Part shown: piece after piece, positions 41,576 to 53,889 of the stretch
Numbering within the stretch: the first letter of the stretch is position 1
Layout: each line of letters starts with the position of its first letter
From: Chrysomallon squamiferum
Lineage: Eukaryota; Mollusca; Gastropoda; Neomphalida; Peltospiridae
NCBI GenBank assembly: GCA_012295275.1
Contig: CM022675.1
Span: forward strand, 4,490,818 to 4,554,817
Reading direction: 5' to 3'
DNA: 64,000 nucleotides
The notes under the pieces: model-generated
What the model was told of the DNA's origin: nothing
Seen by the model: the letters and a program-made list of their open reading frames with translations, nothing else
Database searches by the model: none
Position numbers and translations under genes: made by a program

Positions 41576-42281
41576 GATTTATTACAAATGTTATGTTTAT
41601 TTCAGAAATAATATGTGTCACGATAACAAGTACCCTTAGTATAAGAATTAATGTTGCGGACTTGTGTAGGATTAGTTTTTGAAACTGAGCTAGGGTTAGG
41701 GTTAGGATTAGGGTTATGTTTAGAGATAGCCTTAGATCTAGGGTTATGTAAATTTTATTCCAAGTTTTATGCTTATGAGACCAATAATATGAGTGTGAAG
41801 ATTGCAAGTAGCCTTAGAAGGAGAATTAATGTTGCAGACTTGCGTCGATTTAGTACTAGATGCTGATCTAGGGATAGAGTTAGGGTTAGGGTTAGGGTTA
41901 GCATAGACATAGCGTTTTCTAAATTTGATATCAAGTGAAATGCTTTAAGTCAGAAATAATATGAATGTCACGGTAATAAGTAGGCATAGTACAAGAATTA
42001 ATGTTGCAGACTTGTGTAGGATTAGTTTTAGAAACTGAGCTAGGGTTAGGGTTAGGGTTAGGGTTAGGGTTAGCGTTAGCCTTGGAGCTAGGGTTATCTA
42101 AATTTTATTGCAAATGTGATGATTTTCTGAGAAATAATATGAGGGTCACAATTACAGGTAGCCTTAGTATTAGAATTAATTTGCTGACTTGTGTAGGATT
42201 AGTTTTAGAAACTGAGCTAGGGTTAGGGTTAGGGTTAGCGTTAGAGCTGGGTTTATCTAAATTTTATTGCTAGTATTATCG

Positions 42282-42475
42282 TAAATTTTTCTACTACTTT
42301 CGGGTGACAAAACCTTTTATACTGGACAGACAAAATGAAGCTAAGATATTTAATTTTTGTTTCGCCGAGATTGTTTATATGAAGTCAGAATATATCGATA
42401 TACTGGATGATCCATTTGAATAGTAGCGAGGTTTAGTGTATCAGAATAAAGTTAGGTTACTGAACTGAAAATGCT
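42282..42475 (-). repeat. Unit 3' block, copy 5 (cut by satellite)
   Basis: Only the TTTCGGGTGACAAAACC part and the distal part remain; the poly(A)-signal part is deleted and the other end joins satellite array 2. Confidence 0.5.
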
Positions 42476-42566
42476 AAATGAATATGAAGGATTATTAAAA
42501 CAAAATATTAAAATATCCTTAGTTTATTATATAGAGTCAGTATATAATGTAAAATAATGTAATATA

Positions 42567-42601
<35 letters not shown>

Positions 42602-43279
42602 TTTCTACTTTGATGGTTTTTTATTCATCAAGTTTATTTCTATATATAAATATATATATAGAAACACACAGAGACACATATACACGTATAAACATACATA
42701 AACATGCATAAATATAGAGGCAGTTTTTAGGTGTTTTATTTATAATTTTTATAATAAGTTAGTGCATGAAGTAAAGTTTGTGATGGCTTTCCAAAAACTG
42801 TAACACATGACAATATCGAATTTAGGATTTCGGAATTTCGAATAGCGTATACTTAATCCGTTATAGTAATTAAAAAACAAACAAAACAAACAACAACAAC
42901 TAACAAACAAACAAAAAGAAACTAATAACAATAGAAAAAAAAGCTGGTTGGATTTCAGAAGACAAATTTTGTTTCAGTGCAGTTTAATACTGAAAATGTT
43001 AGCCTAAGAACAGATTTCACATGTCATAGAAATAAGGTAAAGAATAAATCACATTGACGAAAAGTTCGTTTAGATGTAATGAAAAAGTATAAATACAAGA
43101 TGTAAAGGTAAAAATAATTAACATCGAGTTTAAAACAACAACAACAACAACAGCAATAAAAATAATAAAAAAATAAAAATTAAAAAGCTGTGATATGAAG
43201 CACTTCTGACATGTGTTAAAAAAATAGAAAAAATACATAAAAATCAATGGTATTGAACACTGTTAACAAGAGTTAAATA

Positions 43280-43314
43280 ATAATAACAATAATAACAATA
43301 ACAATAATAATAAC

Positions 43315-43363
<49 letters not shown>

Positions 43364-43380
43364 GTAACAATAGTTATAAT
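43280..43380. repeat. (AAT)n/(AAC) microsatellite
   Basis: 3' of unit 8. Confidence 0.88.
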
Positions 43381-43504
43381 AAGAAGAAGAAGAATAAGAA
43401 TAAGAATATCAATTACAACTTTTGAGTTCGATTTTTAAAAAAAAAAACAGGAAAAAGAAGAAGAAAGAAAAACCCTGGTGTATGAGACACTACTGAGATC
43501 CTTT

Positions 43505-43690
43505 TCAATCAGAATTTTTCAGAACAAAGAAAAAACAACATTTCGACGTCTTCAGAAATATCGTCGTTGTCGAATCGTCGTGGACGTTATCGGAGATTTC
43601 TGATTTCCTAGAGGGGATTGAATTGTTAGACGAGGCAGTATCTCTACACAGACTGGGGTGTGGTAAATCGGAAGTAACAGTATCAGCCAT
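43505..43690 (-). pseudogene. Unit 8: C-terminal tail relic
   Basis: Reads V-T-S-D-L-P-H-P-S-L-C-R-D ... K-S-E-I-S-D-N-V-H ... N-S-D, as in the end of the unit 5 and 10 tails, but separated from the rest by deletions. Confidence 0.55.
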
Positions 43691-43761
43691 GTCGTAGAGG
43701 TCGCTGTCAGGTTGCTTATACAGTTGCTGTTGGAGGTTGTCTCTTCATGGTGTCGTAGTCT

Positions 43762-44121
43762 TCATGTAGTTGTCTTTTGTTTGCTTGTGCTGTCGAAGTT
43801 GCCATCATTGTCGAGACGAAGCTGGCTGTAGACATGAGACGTAGTTGTTACGTTTTCCTTATCATAGGTATGGTAGTCACTGTCGTCGTCTCCAGCAAGG
43901 TTGCTGTTGATGTTAGATTTAGGAGTTGTTGTATTTGTTGTGCTGTACACTTCAGACGTTGCAGTTGCAGTTTTGATATCCGCTGTGGCGTAGTCTCCAT
44001 CGCTGTTGTCAGCAGTAGATCTGTTATTGGGAAGTGCTTTAACATTTCTGTGTTCCACGTTGGTACCAACATGAGGTTTTGTTCATTTTCTGGTTCAAAT
44101 TTAAAACAAAGTCGACTGGTT
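43762..44121 (-). pseudogene. Unit 8 exon 10: tail with 22-bp deletion
   Basis: Begins R-T-S-R-L-C-F-K-F-E-P-E-N-E like unit 4, then loses 22 bases. The original frame resumes at N-V-E-H-R-N-V and stays open to 43762. Confidence 0.65.
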
Positions 44122-44232
44122 CTGGAATACACACACACAAACACACACAAAACAATTATATACTACATGTATGTACAAAGCACATAATGTATACATACAT
44201 ATCAACATGCATCTATTTCGGTCGATTAATTA

Positions 44233-44234
<2 letters not shown>

Positions 44235-44310
<76 letters not shown>

Positions 44311-44326
44311 TATTATTATTATTATA
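44235..44326. repeat. (TTA)n microsatellite, intron 9 of unit 8
   Basis: Partner of the tract at 16025-16095. Confidence 0.92.
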
Positions 44327-44343
44327 AAAAAACAAAAATATAC

Positions 44344-44418
44344 CGTTTAGTCCACAGTAAAATCACAAATACGACAAGCAACACTACTACAACAGCAGCA
44401 ACACCACCACCAGCGAGT
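44344..44418 (-). pseudogene. Unit 8 exon 9: TM helix, one base short
   Basis: Same 75-nt form as unit 4, with the hydrophobic run ending L-L-W-T-K. Confidence 0.6.
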
Positions 44419-44795
44419 CTACAAAATATAAAAATTGACTGAAATAAAAACTCATACTGTATGTCTTTATGTATGATTATTTAACCTTTCAACAACAAAC
44501 TGGTCTAGGTTCTCTCTTGTTTTCTTCTTTCCCTTCATCTCCATTGAGAATTGCAAACATTTATTTATTTAACACAGACTGAACCAATTTAAGATAATTA
44601 TAACACACAGACAAGCTATATCAGTTATTTTGCAGAGAAGAGTAAAAAAAAATACCAGTGTTTTATTACCAGCAGTGAAAATATATGTTATTTATGATGA
44701 GAGCACATTCTTGCTTGTTATATATTTTGTAGATGATTTTGCTAAAATAATTACGTGTGTTTTTGTTTGATCCCTTTTTTCTATGTTATTTATGC

Positions 44796-44799
<4 letters not shown>

Positions 44800-44881
<82 letters not shown>
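44800..44881. repeat. (GA)n microsatellite
   Basis: Where unit 8's intron 8 region should hold the stem exon. Confidence 0.92.
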
Positions 44882-44885
<4 letters not shown>

Positions 44886-45425
44886 TTTGGTAAAGTAACA
44901 ACACCACAAACAATAGTAATAATGTTGATGATGGTAATGGTAATGATGATGATGATGATAATGGTACTAATAGTAATAAAATAAAACAATATTAAAATAG
45001 ATTAAAGGACTATTATTATTTTTATTTTTATTTTTTTTTTGTAAAGAAATGTTACGTGCCAATAATATGAGATGTAAAATAGACTAATTAATAAAATATG
45101 TAAAATATTACTCAAAAATAATGAATAAATAACATTAGTCAATTACGTTAGTTTGTAGAGGAACTGAATAAATGATAAATGAATAAATATGTGCATAGTA
45201 ACAACGACATCACCATGAATAATAGTAATTATTATTATCATTGTTTTTGTTTACTTTTTAATTTAATAAATAAACAAATACATAAATAAATAGTTAAATA
45301 AATAAGTAAGTAAGTAAATAAATAAACAAAGAAAGAAAGACAGAAAGAAAGAAAGATAGAAAGAAAGAAAGAGAGAAAGAAAGAAAGAAAGAAGATGAAG
45401 AATAATAAGAAAAATATGTACTTAC

Positions 45426-45584
45426 ATTTTTGATAAACTGATTTCCTTTCTAAATTCGAGTTTATAATATTTTTAACAATATGTACTTCGTAATAAAAGG
45501 TCCAAGGCGGCCATTTCTTGATCTTTCTCCATGACATACTTCCCTGATTCTTTGTGTAATGATAATTTGTATTCATTACTGAAC
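45426..45584 (-). pseudogene. Unit 8 exon 7: second CTLD, C-terminal half
   Basis: 159 nt, open: G-S-V-M-N-T-N-Y-H-Y ... S-M-S-W-R-K-I-K-K-W ... S-V-Y-Q-K. The closing cysteine of unit 7 is tyrosine here. Confidence 0.68.
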
Positions 45585-46109
45585 CTATTAAAAAAATAAT
45601 AATAATAAAATAAAATAAAATAATTTCAGCCACTATAAAAATTACTATTATTTCTTCTGCACTGCTACTACCGCTACTACTCCCACTACTACCACTGCTT
45701 ATTCGTTGTATTACTGTAATTTTCATTTGTTACTGAAAAAAAGACACATCTGTATCTCCAGAAAGCATAGAAAGGTACTACAGCTATTACTGTTGCTGCT
45801 GCTACTACTACTGCAGTTACCCTTCTACCAGCAGCACTATCACCAATACTTCTACTACTGCAACTGTCACTACTCTTACTGATGCTGCTATTACTACTAA
45901 TATCACTACAAATATTACTACAACTGTACTACTAATGTTACTAATGCTGTTACTACTACGACTATTAGTATTGACAAATACTACTACTAACACTACCACT
46001 ATTACACTTAAATCTCAATGAAAGAATAAATATAAAACATTCTGAGATTGTTTTACTTCAGGTTTTGCTGTCAGATCTAATTTGAACTTTTACAATTGGA
46101 GTATAAAAA

Positions 46110-46430
46110 TATTAAAATATTCACAGCTTATTTTCATGTAGACATATTTACAACTTATTTTCATCTAGACGTATTTACAACTTATTTTCATGTAGACGTA
46201 TTCAGAGCTTATTTTCATGTAGACGTATTCACGGCTCATTTTCTTGTAGACGTATTTACAGCTTATTTTCATGTAGACGTATTCTCAGCTTATTTTCATG
46301 TTGACGTATTCTCAGCTTATTTTTCATTTAGACATATTAACAACTTTTTTCATGCGTATTCACAGCTTATTTTCATGTAAACGTATTCTCAGCTTATTTT
46401 CATGTAGACGTATTCACAGCTTAATTTCAC
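46110..46430. repeat. 27-bp minisatellite, about 12 copies
   Basis: Same family as 19745-20040. Faint related copies lie at about 9040-9180 and 32520-32660. Confidence 0.8.
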
Positions 46431-46439
46431 ATACACCTG

Positions 46440-47897
46440 TATTTCCACCGTCTTTTCATAAACACGTGTTTCCAGCTAATTTTCAGGATGACCACGTAAG
46501 ATTACGAAGAGAACAGACAATATTAGATTCAAAACCAGTGTCTACTTCAGTTCTTTGCAAAGCTGATAAATACAAGACATTTTGTATAAAACCCCACAAA
46601 ACTAACAAGAAAACAATATCTTATTTGTCGTATTTGTTTAAAAACAATTACATTTGTAAATTTCAAGCACTTGTGTATTGTTCGTTGGTTACAAACATAT
46701 CATTTTATCATTAATATACAATGATTGAAGATCTGTGCAATACAAATAACGGAAACCTGTTGTTTTGTTACATAATCATTTTGACACATAAAAATCTGGG
46801 TGGGATATTACCTGGGACAGAGATTACACAAGTAGTATATCTCAGTTTTATAACACTCAGTCATACAGAGAATGTTAATACTAATTAAACAAACAGCTGT
46901 AATTAATTTAGATCATCTTCACAGATGGCTACGTTCTACCTGTAAAGTAGTTAATGTATTTTTAAAATTCTTTGTCGTACAGATAAATAAAAGTAATTTT
47001 TGTCTGCAGATAAATTCTTTAAATTCATTCAGTTTAAAATTCTGCCTGTTCTGTGATTTTCATTTGCAGATTGTTTATAACAAAATAAATTCGCTTGTGT
47101 TGTTTATGTTTAGTGATGACAGTCACACTCCATACTACAAAATTACTTGTTTCACATTGTTAAACTAGAAACTTTGAAGTTGACGAACGTCAGGTCTGCC
47201 AGGTAGTAATGAGATAACAACGTGTTTTGTCACATTTTTGTAGTCATCACGTTTTATTACTAAATTTATGATAAGTAATATATTGCAAAATCTCACTAGA
47301 AACTTGTCATTAGTTTTAAAACTGATGTTCTAAAATTTTAGTTTTACATATTTTGGGGTTTTTAAGTTATTTATTTAGTTATATCCTGTGACATTATCTT
47401 TAAATATCCTTGATTTTAGACACAAAACGTTTTACAGATCAATCTAAATCAGGCCACACGTTTTATATTACTTTAATTTTGAAAAATATGCACTTCAAAT
47501 TCACAGGATGTCACAAATAAAAATAAAATGTTCAGTTTAGGTTTTCACTGTTTATTTTATTTAATAATGATGTGCTGTCTCTAGTGAAAGACGCAGATTA
47601 ACTCTTATCACGGGTGTAACTGGTTTCACTTGAAGTGATTTCGAGAATATCGCGAGTTTTACCGATCATTAGAATGCGCAGCGCAGTCTTAAAATAGCGC
47701 AGATGGACAAATAGCGGAGAATACACACACACAGTTACATAATATGGTTGTCACCTACGTCATAATAATATCTCCTATGTGTTAATGTGACATTTTATCT
47801 TTCTTGTTCTTTCTTTTTCCCTCCCATTGGTTTTAATATCACTAATACATTGTTATTGTTATCATCAACATCATCATCATCATCATCACCGTCATTT

Positions 47898-47946
<49 letters not shown>

Positions 47947-48540
47947 ATTTACATTATTAAATATATATGATCTGTGAGAAATATGTGACTGATAACACTG
48001 GTTTCAGATGATAGTCACTGTGTTAGTTAAAGTTTGCTGTTTGTTTGTAGTAATCAATTAACTGAAACTTTAGTCTGTTTTTTTTTAATGATGGACCCAG
48101 TCTGTGAAGCCTCAGAAGCAATCATACCAATATGTTGAGACATCAAGAACAACTGTCTCACAAAAAACAGTTAAAATAAAATTAATATATTACATTACAC
48201 TAAGTTTCACAGTTGTATTTCCGTCACAAAGTCTGACTTCACTGAATGCAGCTAAAAAACAAAGCTGTAGTAAACCTAGGTTCTTGAAAATCAACTTTTG
48301 GAATGTTGAAATGTTGAAATGTAAAATAATATAAACCACATAAACACGAATATACCTCTAGAAATACATCGTATATGTGTGTGTGTCTGTGTGTGTGTGT
48401 TTAAGTGTGTGTGCATGTGTGTGTGTGTGTGTGAGTGAGAGAGAGTGTGTGTGTGCCTGTGTGAGAGAGATAGAGAGTGCGTGTGTTTGTTTTTGTGTGT
48501 GTGTGTGTGTGTGTTTTGTGGCGATGTAATTTTTTAAGGC
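46440..48540. other. Conserved intergenic spacer, copy b
   Basis: Closely matches 20041-22039; no gene seen. Confidence 0.65.
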
Positions 48541-49060
48541 TCAAATTTCAAGGACCCCTTCTGAAGCGAGATTATCTCTCGAAAACAGTAAAGAGACATT
48601 ATAGAAATTTTTCATCAAGCTTTTCTAGTACTTTCGGGTGACAAAACCTTTTATTACGGACAAACAATTGAAGCTAAAATATTTAATTTGTGTTTGGTCG
48701 AGGCTGTTTATATGAAGAAAACTCGTAGACAAAACCTCGTGAACGTAACAAGTAGTGTATGAACGATGTTAGTGATACACGTTCACAAAACCATAACAAA
48801 ATGGCAGCTATGCCAAAGTACTTCCAACTGAGATTAAACCTTTTTCTTCAGACTACAAGGTAACACTGGTGCAATAAACACAAAGATAAGACTTCAGATT
48901 TTCCATTTATCCATTTTTTATTCAAATAGGACTTGAAACAGAGAATAAGTCAAACGTTGGAAAGACAAAATATATAGATATGGCGAATGATCAGTTTTAA
49001 TAATAACAAGGTTTACTGTATCACAATAAAGTTAGGTTAATAGTAAAACTGTTAGTATAA
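48540..49060 (-). repeat. Unit 3' block, copy 6 (follows unit 9)
   Basis: Same block; minus-strand AATAAA at 48922-48917. Closest relative is copy 2. Confidence 0.5.
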
Positions 49061-49829
49061 AACAGACTTCGAGTACGAAACAGAAAATGCAAAATGTATA
49101 TGAAGGATTATTCAAAATAAAATATTGAAATATCCTTAGTTGATTATATAGATTCATTATATAATATAATATAAAGTAATGTAATACAGATATATTTTTT
49201 CTCATACATTTCACTATATATAAATATATAATAAAACATTGCAGAAACACACACACACACACATACATACATACATACATACATACATACATACATACAT
49301 ACATACACATGAATAAATATACATATAGTCTTCATGTACACTAATATTTATAATAAGTTTGCGCATGAAGTAAACTTGGCTACATCTACCGGTAAACTGT
49401 AACACATCAAAATCTCGAATGTAGGATTTTGGAATTTCGAATAACGTACCCTTAAACTGTTATAAGAATAATAATAATAAAAATAAAATCAGCTAGCGAG
49501 GATTTCTTCAACAGACAAAATTTTACATCAGTTCAGATTAATACTTAAAAAGTTAGTGTAAGAACAGGTTTCATATGTCACAGAAATAAAGTAAAAAATA
49601 AATCGCACAGACGAAAAGTTCATTTAGATTTTAGGATAAACTCAAATACAAAATACAAAGGTAAAAGTAATAATACAAAAAATGCGAACAAAAGAAGCGG
49701 AATTAACTATTAACATAGTGTTTACAACAACAACGACAACGACAACAAAATAAATCAGTCAATAATAAAATCTCAAAAAATAAAATTAAATATTAAAACA
49801 TAAAACTAGGATGAAGCACTGTTAATACA

Positions 49830-49831
49830 TA

Positions 49832-49896
<65 letters not shown>

Positions 49897-49904
49897 TGAT
49901 GATG

Positions 49905-49937
<33 letters not shown>
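49830..49937. repeat. (AAT)n microsatellite
   Basis: 3' of the unit 9 tail, with a GATGATGATGAT interruption. Confidence 0.93.
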
Positions 49938-49941
<4 letters not shown>

Positions 49942-50194
49942 GTGGTATGAGACACTGTTAAGATGGATTTAAAAAAAACAGTTAATAGCAGACGACAAAT
50001 TTTGTATCAAAATATCTATCGAGTTACTACTGACATTCTTTTCAGTAAGAATTTTCCAGAACAAAATAAAAATGTCCACTGTCTTGAGAAACGTTGTCGT
50101 TGTTGTCCGAATCGTCGTGGACGTTATCGGATATTTCTGATTTCCTAGTAGGAATTTGATTGTTAGAAGAGGCAGTATCTCTATACAGACTGGG

Positions 50195-50930
50195 CTATGG
50201 TAAATCGGAAGTAACGGTATCAGCGATGTCGTAGAGGTCGCTGTCAGGTTGGTTAAGATGGTTATACAGTTCTGATGTTGTTGTTGATGTTGGAGATTTC
50301 CTGTCCATGCTGTCGTAGTCTTCAGAATCAACGAGGTGGCTATAGATATCAGATACAGTTGCAGTTGTCTTTTCTTTGTTTGTGATGTCGTAGTCGCTGT
50401 CATTGTGAACACCAAGCCGGTTGTAGACATCAGACGTAGTTGTTTTCTTTTTCTTATCACAGGTATCGTAGTCACCGTCGTTTTCCCCAGCAAGGTTGTT
50501 GTAGATGTTAGATGTACGAGTTGTTGTATTTGTTGTGTCTGTGTTGTTGTAGTCTCCGTCATGGCTACCTGAAAGGTGTTTGTCCACTTCAGATGTTGTA
50601 GTAGCTGCCGTGTTGATATCCGCTATGTCGTAGTCTCCAGTAGATCTGTTATTGGGAAGTGCTTTAACATCTGCGATGTCGTAGTCGTTATCATTTCTGT
50701 TTTCCATGTTGACTGTAACTCCGCTTGGGACGTTGTAGTAAACACTGTGGTTTCCTTGATTTTCTGATTCAAATTCATAATCTGCCGACGTCGACGTCGT
50801 TGTTACCTCATAACTCGGATTTGTGAGACTAGGTTGTAAATGTAAACCAGAGCTGGTTTCATTGTTTCTTTTGTTAAAATTAATTCTTGATTCTGGTAAC
50901 TTCTGAGTTTTAAAACAAAATCTACGTGTT
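50195..50930 (-). CDS. Unit 9 exon 10: long tyrosine tail
   Basis: 245 residues. S-Y-E-V, S-V-Y-Y-N-V-P, D-Y-D-I-A-D-V, N-I-Y-N-N-L-A-G, D-V-Y-N-R-L-G-V, D-I-Y-S-H-L, E-L-Y-N-H-L, L-Y-D-I-A-D-T. The stop replaces the glutamine-type codon of longer copies. Confidence 0.76.
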
Positions 50931-52207
50931 CTGAAAAATGAAGATATTATTTAAATTTAAACTGTGAAATACTAAATTAGTTTTATTATACGAGTTTCTG
51001 TCGTGACGACTCTGATAATTCAAAGGAAAAACTATTTTACATTTCAAATTAAACTGACGTTTAAGTGAGAAGCATAACAGTGAAATATATAGATGCTTTT
51101 TTCTTTTAATTTGTTTCATACCTTTTATTTTCGTTCATACTTTCTTGTTCTTTCAAACCTCTTTCTTTTTTATTCTTACCTCTTTCTTTTTTATTTTTTT
51201 TTTCAAACCTCTTTCTTTTTTATTCTTTCTTTTTTCTTAGTATTTTTAACAAACATAATAAAGACCACATTGTTTTTTCTTTCTTTTTCATTCATTCATT
51301 ATTTTTGTTGGGGTATTTTTTTCTGTTTTTCTGCTTCATGAATTTCATAATTTGGTTTACTAAATAGTTATAAGAAATTCCTACCGTTTAGACCAAAGTA
51401 CGACGATAACAGTGACTACCAACACAACTACAACAGCAGCGACGCCACCACCAACAGATGCTGAAAATAGTTAACATTGATTTTAATCTAAGAACAATTA
51501 ACTATGTCAATGTTTTTTATTGATCTGTCTGTTTGTTTGTTATTATTTATTTCCCTTACTACTGAAATAATTTTATTAATTTTAATACAAATATAAGTCA
51601 TTACAAATCCCTTTTTTCAAATTACATTGTATTAAATAAATTACTGACAGTATTAAAATAAAATGAATCTGATAAATTAAAAACAAATAATTGAAAATCA
51701 TACTGAAAATATATTTAATTAATTTTAATAAGGTTAGCAGAATAAATCTAGTAAATTAACACAAAGCTAGTAAAATAGGGTTTAAACAAAGCTAATAAAT
51801 GAATACTTATCATAAAATTAATAAATTAATTTTTTTGAATTAAGCTGTAAAAAAATCTTGAGATAAAAACTAATAAATTAAATCTAATAAACTGAAGCAA
51901 ATAAATAAATAAATATAAACTAGTAAAATATATCTAGTAAATTAAATATACTCAGATAAATAGTAAAATTAAAACTAACCTGACTTGTTTGATGAATGTT
52001 GTGTCTCAGTGGATTGGTTAGTTGGAATTATCTCCCTTGATTTTGTTGGTTCAGAAATAGTAGAAAAAGACGGATTGGAGAAAAGTATGAAAGTTGATAA
52101 TTTTTTTTTTTTCTAACTTTATTATTATTATTATTATTTTATTATTATTATTATTATTATTATTTATAGACAGATCATTCTGCAATTGATGTATCTGTTA
52201 TTTTATG

Positions 52208-52288
<81 letters not shown>

Positions 52289-52695
52289 ATAGACACAACA
52301 AACAATAACCTTTTAAGAGTTTCCTTTCGTATTTTATCCTGTTACAAACTGAAATATATACACACATACACACATACATACATACATACAACAGTCCACA
52401 TAGTTTTATTTGTTGTTATACAGGTTATACTCACACTTCTGACAAATTGTCTGAAATTTAGTCTGTGGAGAGTAATAATTATATAATTCCTCATCTGCAC
52501 TATTAACGAGCCAAACCAGACTTTTAAGAAACTCCGTTTTACCAGAAACTAGTTTCTTGTACGACACTTCGCTACCTGAAATGAAATACGTTTCTGTTTA
52601 GAGATTAATTGATATGAAGTAATAAATCTATAGAAAAAACCCACATTTGTGATGTTGAACTACTAATTAATTAAAGAAGAAAAACATCAAGGACA

Positions 52696-52734
<39 letters not shown>

Positions 52735-53802
52735 TAAATAAGAAAATCATATTGAAACTTACCATCAATCCATCTCCATTCAACTTCTCTGTGAAGTCCA
52801 AGCCAATAGTGTCGCTGTTGTCTTTCTGACGTAGTCAGATATTTTTTCATTGCTGAGACTGTATTACTGGTTAGTTTAGACAGACGTCTACTGAATATCA
52901 TATTACTCGTCCATTTTGTAAAGCATATCTTTGCAAAGGTAGAACCAGTTATATTTTCTATATTTTCCTTAAAAGCAAAAAAAAAAAAAGTAACTGATGA
53001 CAAAAATACAACTAGTAATACTGATTCTTTTACAATAATCGCGACCACTACTACTACTACTACTGCTACTACTGATGCTAATACTGCTACTGCTACTACT
53101 ACTACTACTACTACAGGTAGTAGTGATACTACTTGAAATTAATTTTAAAAATGACCTGGACACAGAAGATGTGCTCTGTAGCTGTCACAGTTTTGGAAAC
53201 CAATTTTAAAACTGTAAGAATTGAACTTGACGTAGCCGCAGCGCTTGATTCCGTCAGCGCTGTCGTCGATTGTAACTGAAGACGGAAGATCTATAAAAAG
53301 AATAATTCACACATTATTATATCTGTGAATATATCTCGGTGACCATAATCATCATAACTGAAAAAAGAAAATAATGGTTTGCCCGGCAGCCATCTTTAAA
53401 CTTTGATTCATTCATTGATTGTTTCATTCTTTTGTTCATCTGCTTTTTCATTCGATCATTCAAAATCTCAGACATACATCTTCATCTACTGACGTTAATA
53501 AAATAATATAAAATAGATCAATATTTTAAAAATTGTTAAAGTTATTTGTGTCACTTGTTCTATAAATAGAAATTGTGTTTCGTCCTCCGCAGTATTCTTC
53601 ATATGTCCCTGCACATCGAACTCGTTTTGTAGTTGACTTCACAGGACTTGCTGTGTCAGAGAGTTTACAGTAACACCGCTTTCCCTACAAAACACGAAAT
53701 AAATAACAATAATAACACAAATACACAAAAAATAACCTAGAAAAATGTGTTAATAAAGCTATAATTGTTGTAGTAATGTGAACACAATAACAACAACAAC
53801 AA

Positions 53803-53889
<87 letters not shown>

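Larger units (their letters stand above)
40449..42281 (+). repeat. Satellite array 2 with embedded and variant telomeric repeats
   Basis: The same satellite family. A run of about 500 bp (40520-40980) is pure hexamers: TTAGGG at both ends and a TCAGGG variant core. The rest is A/B/C-type monomers plus a 42-bp subrepeat. The left end breaks into exon 2 of unit 7, the right end into a unit 3' block. Confidence 0.85.
43505..45584 (-). pseudogene. Unit 8: partial receptor pseudogene, segmental duplicate of unit 4
   Basis: Contains an intact exon 7 (45584-45426), a TM exon one base short (44418-44344) and a damaged tail (44121-43762), plus a C-terminal tail relic (43690-43505). The stem exon is absent: sequence equivalent to unit 4 positions about 16615-17110 is missing. 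The signal exon is absent as well, because the 1.6 kb corresponding to 18150-19745 has been lost from this duplicate. A 22-bp deletion in the tail removes the S-V-Y-Y-N-V motif region and shifts the frame. It retains TAC where unit 4 has TAA, so the two duplicates have decayed independently. Confidence 0.68.
43740..46110. repeat. Segmental duplication, block S1 copy b
   Basis: Partner of 15480-18150; holds unit 8. It joins directly to block S2 at about 46110. Confidence 0.75.
46110..50930. repeat. Segmental duplication, block S2 copy b
   Basis: Partner of 19745-24350, ending in the tail exon of unit 9. Confidence 0.75.
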
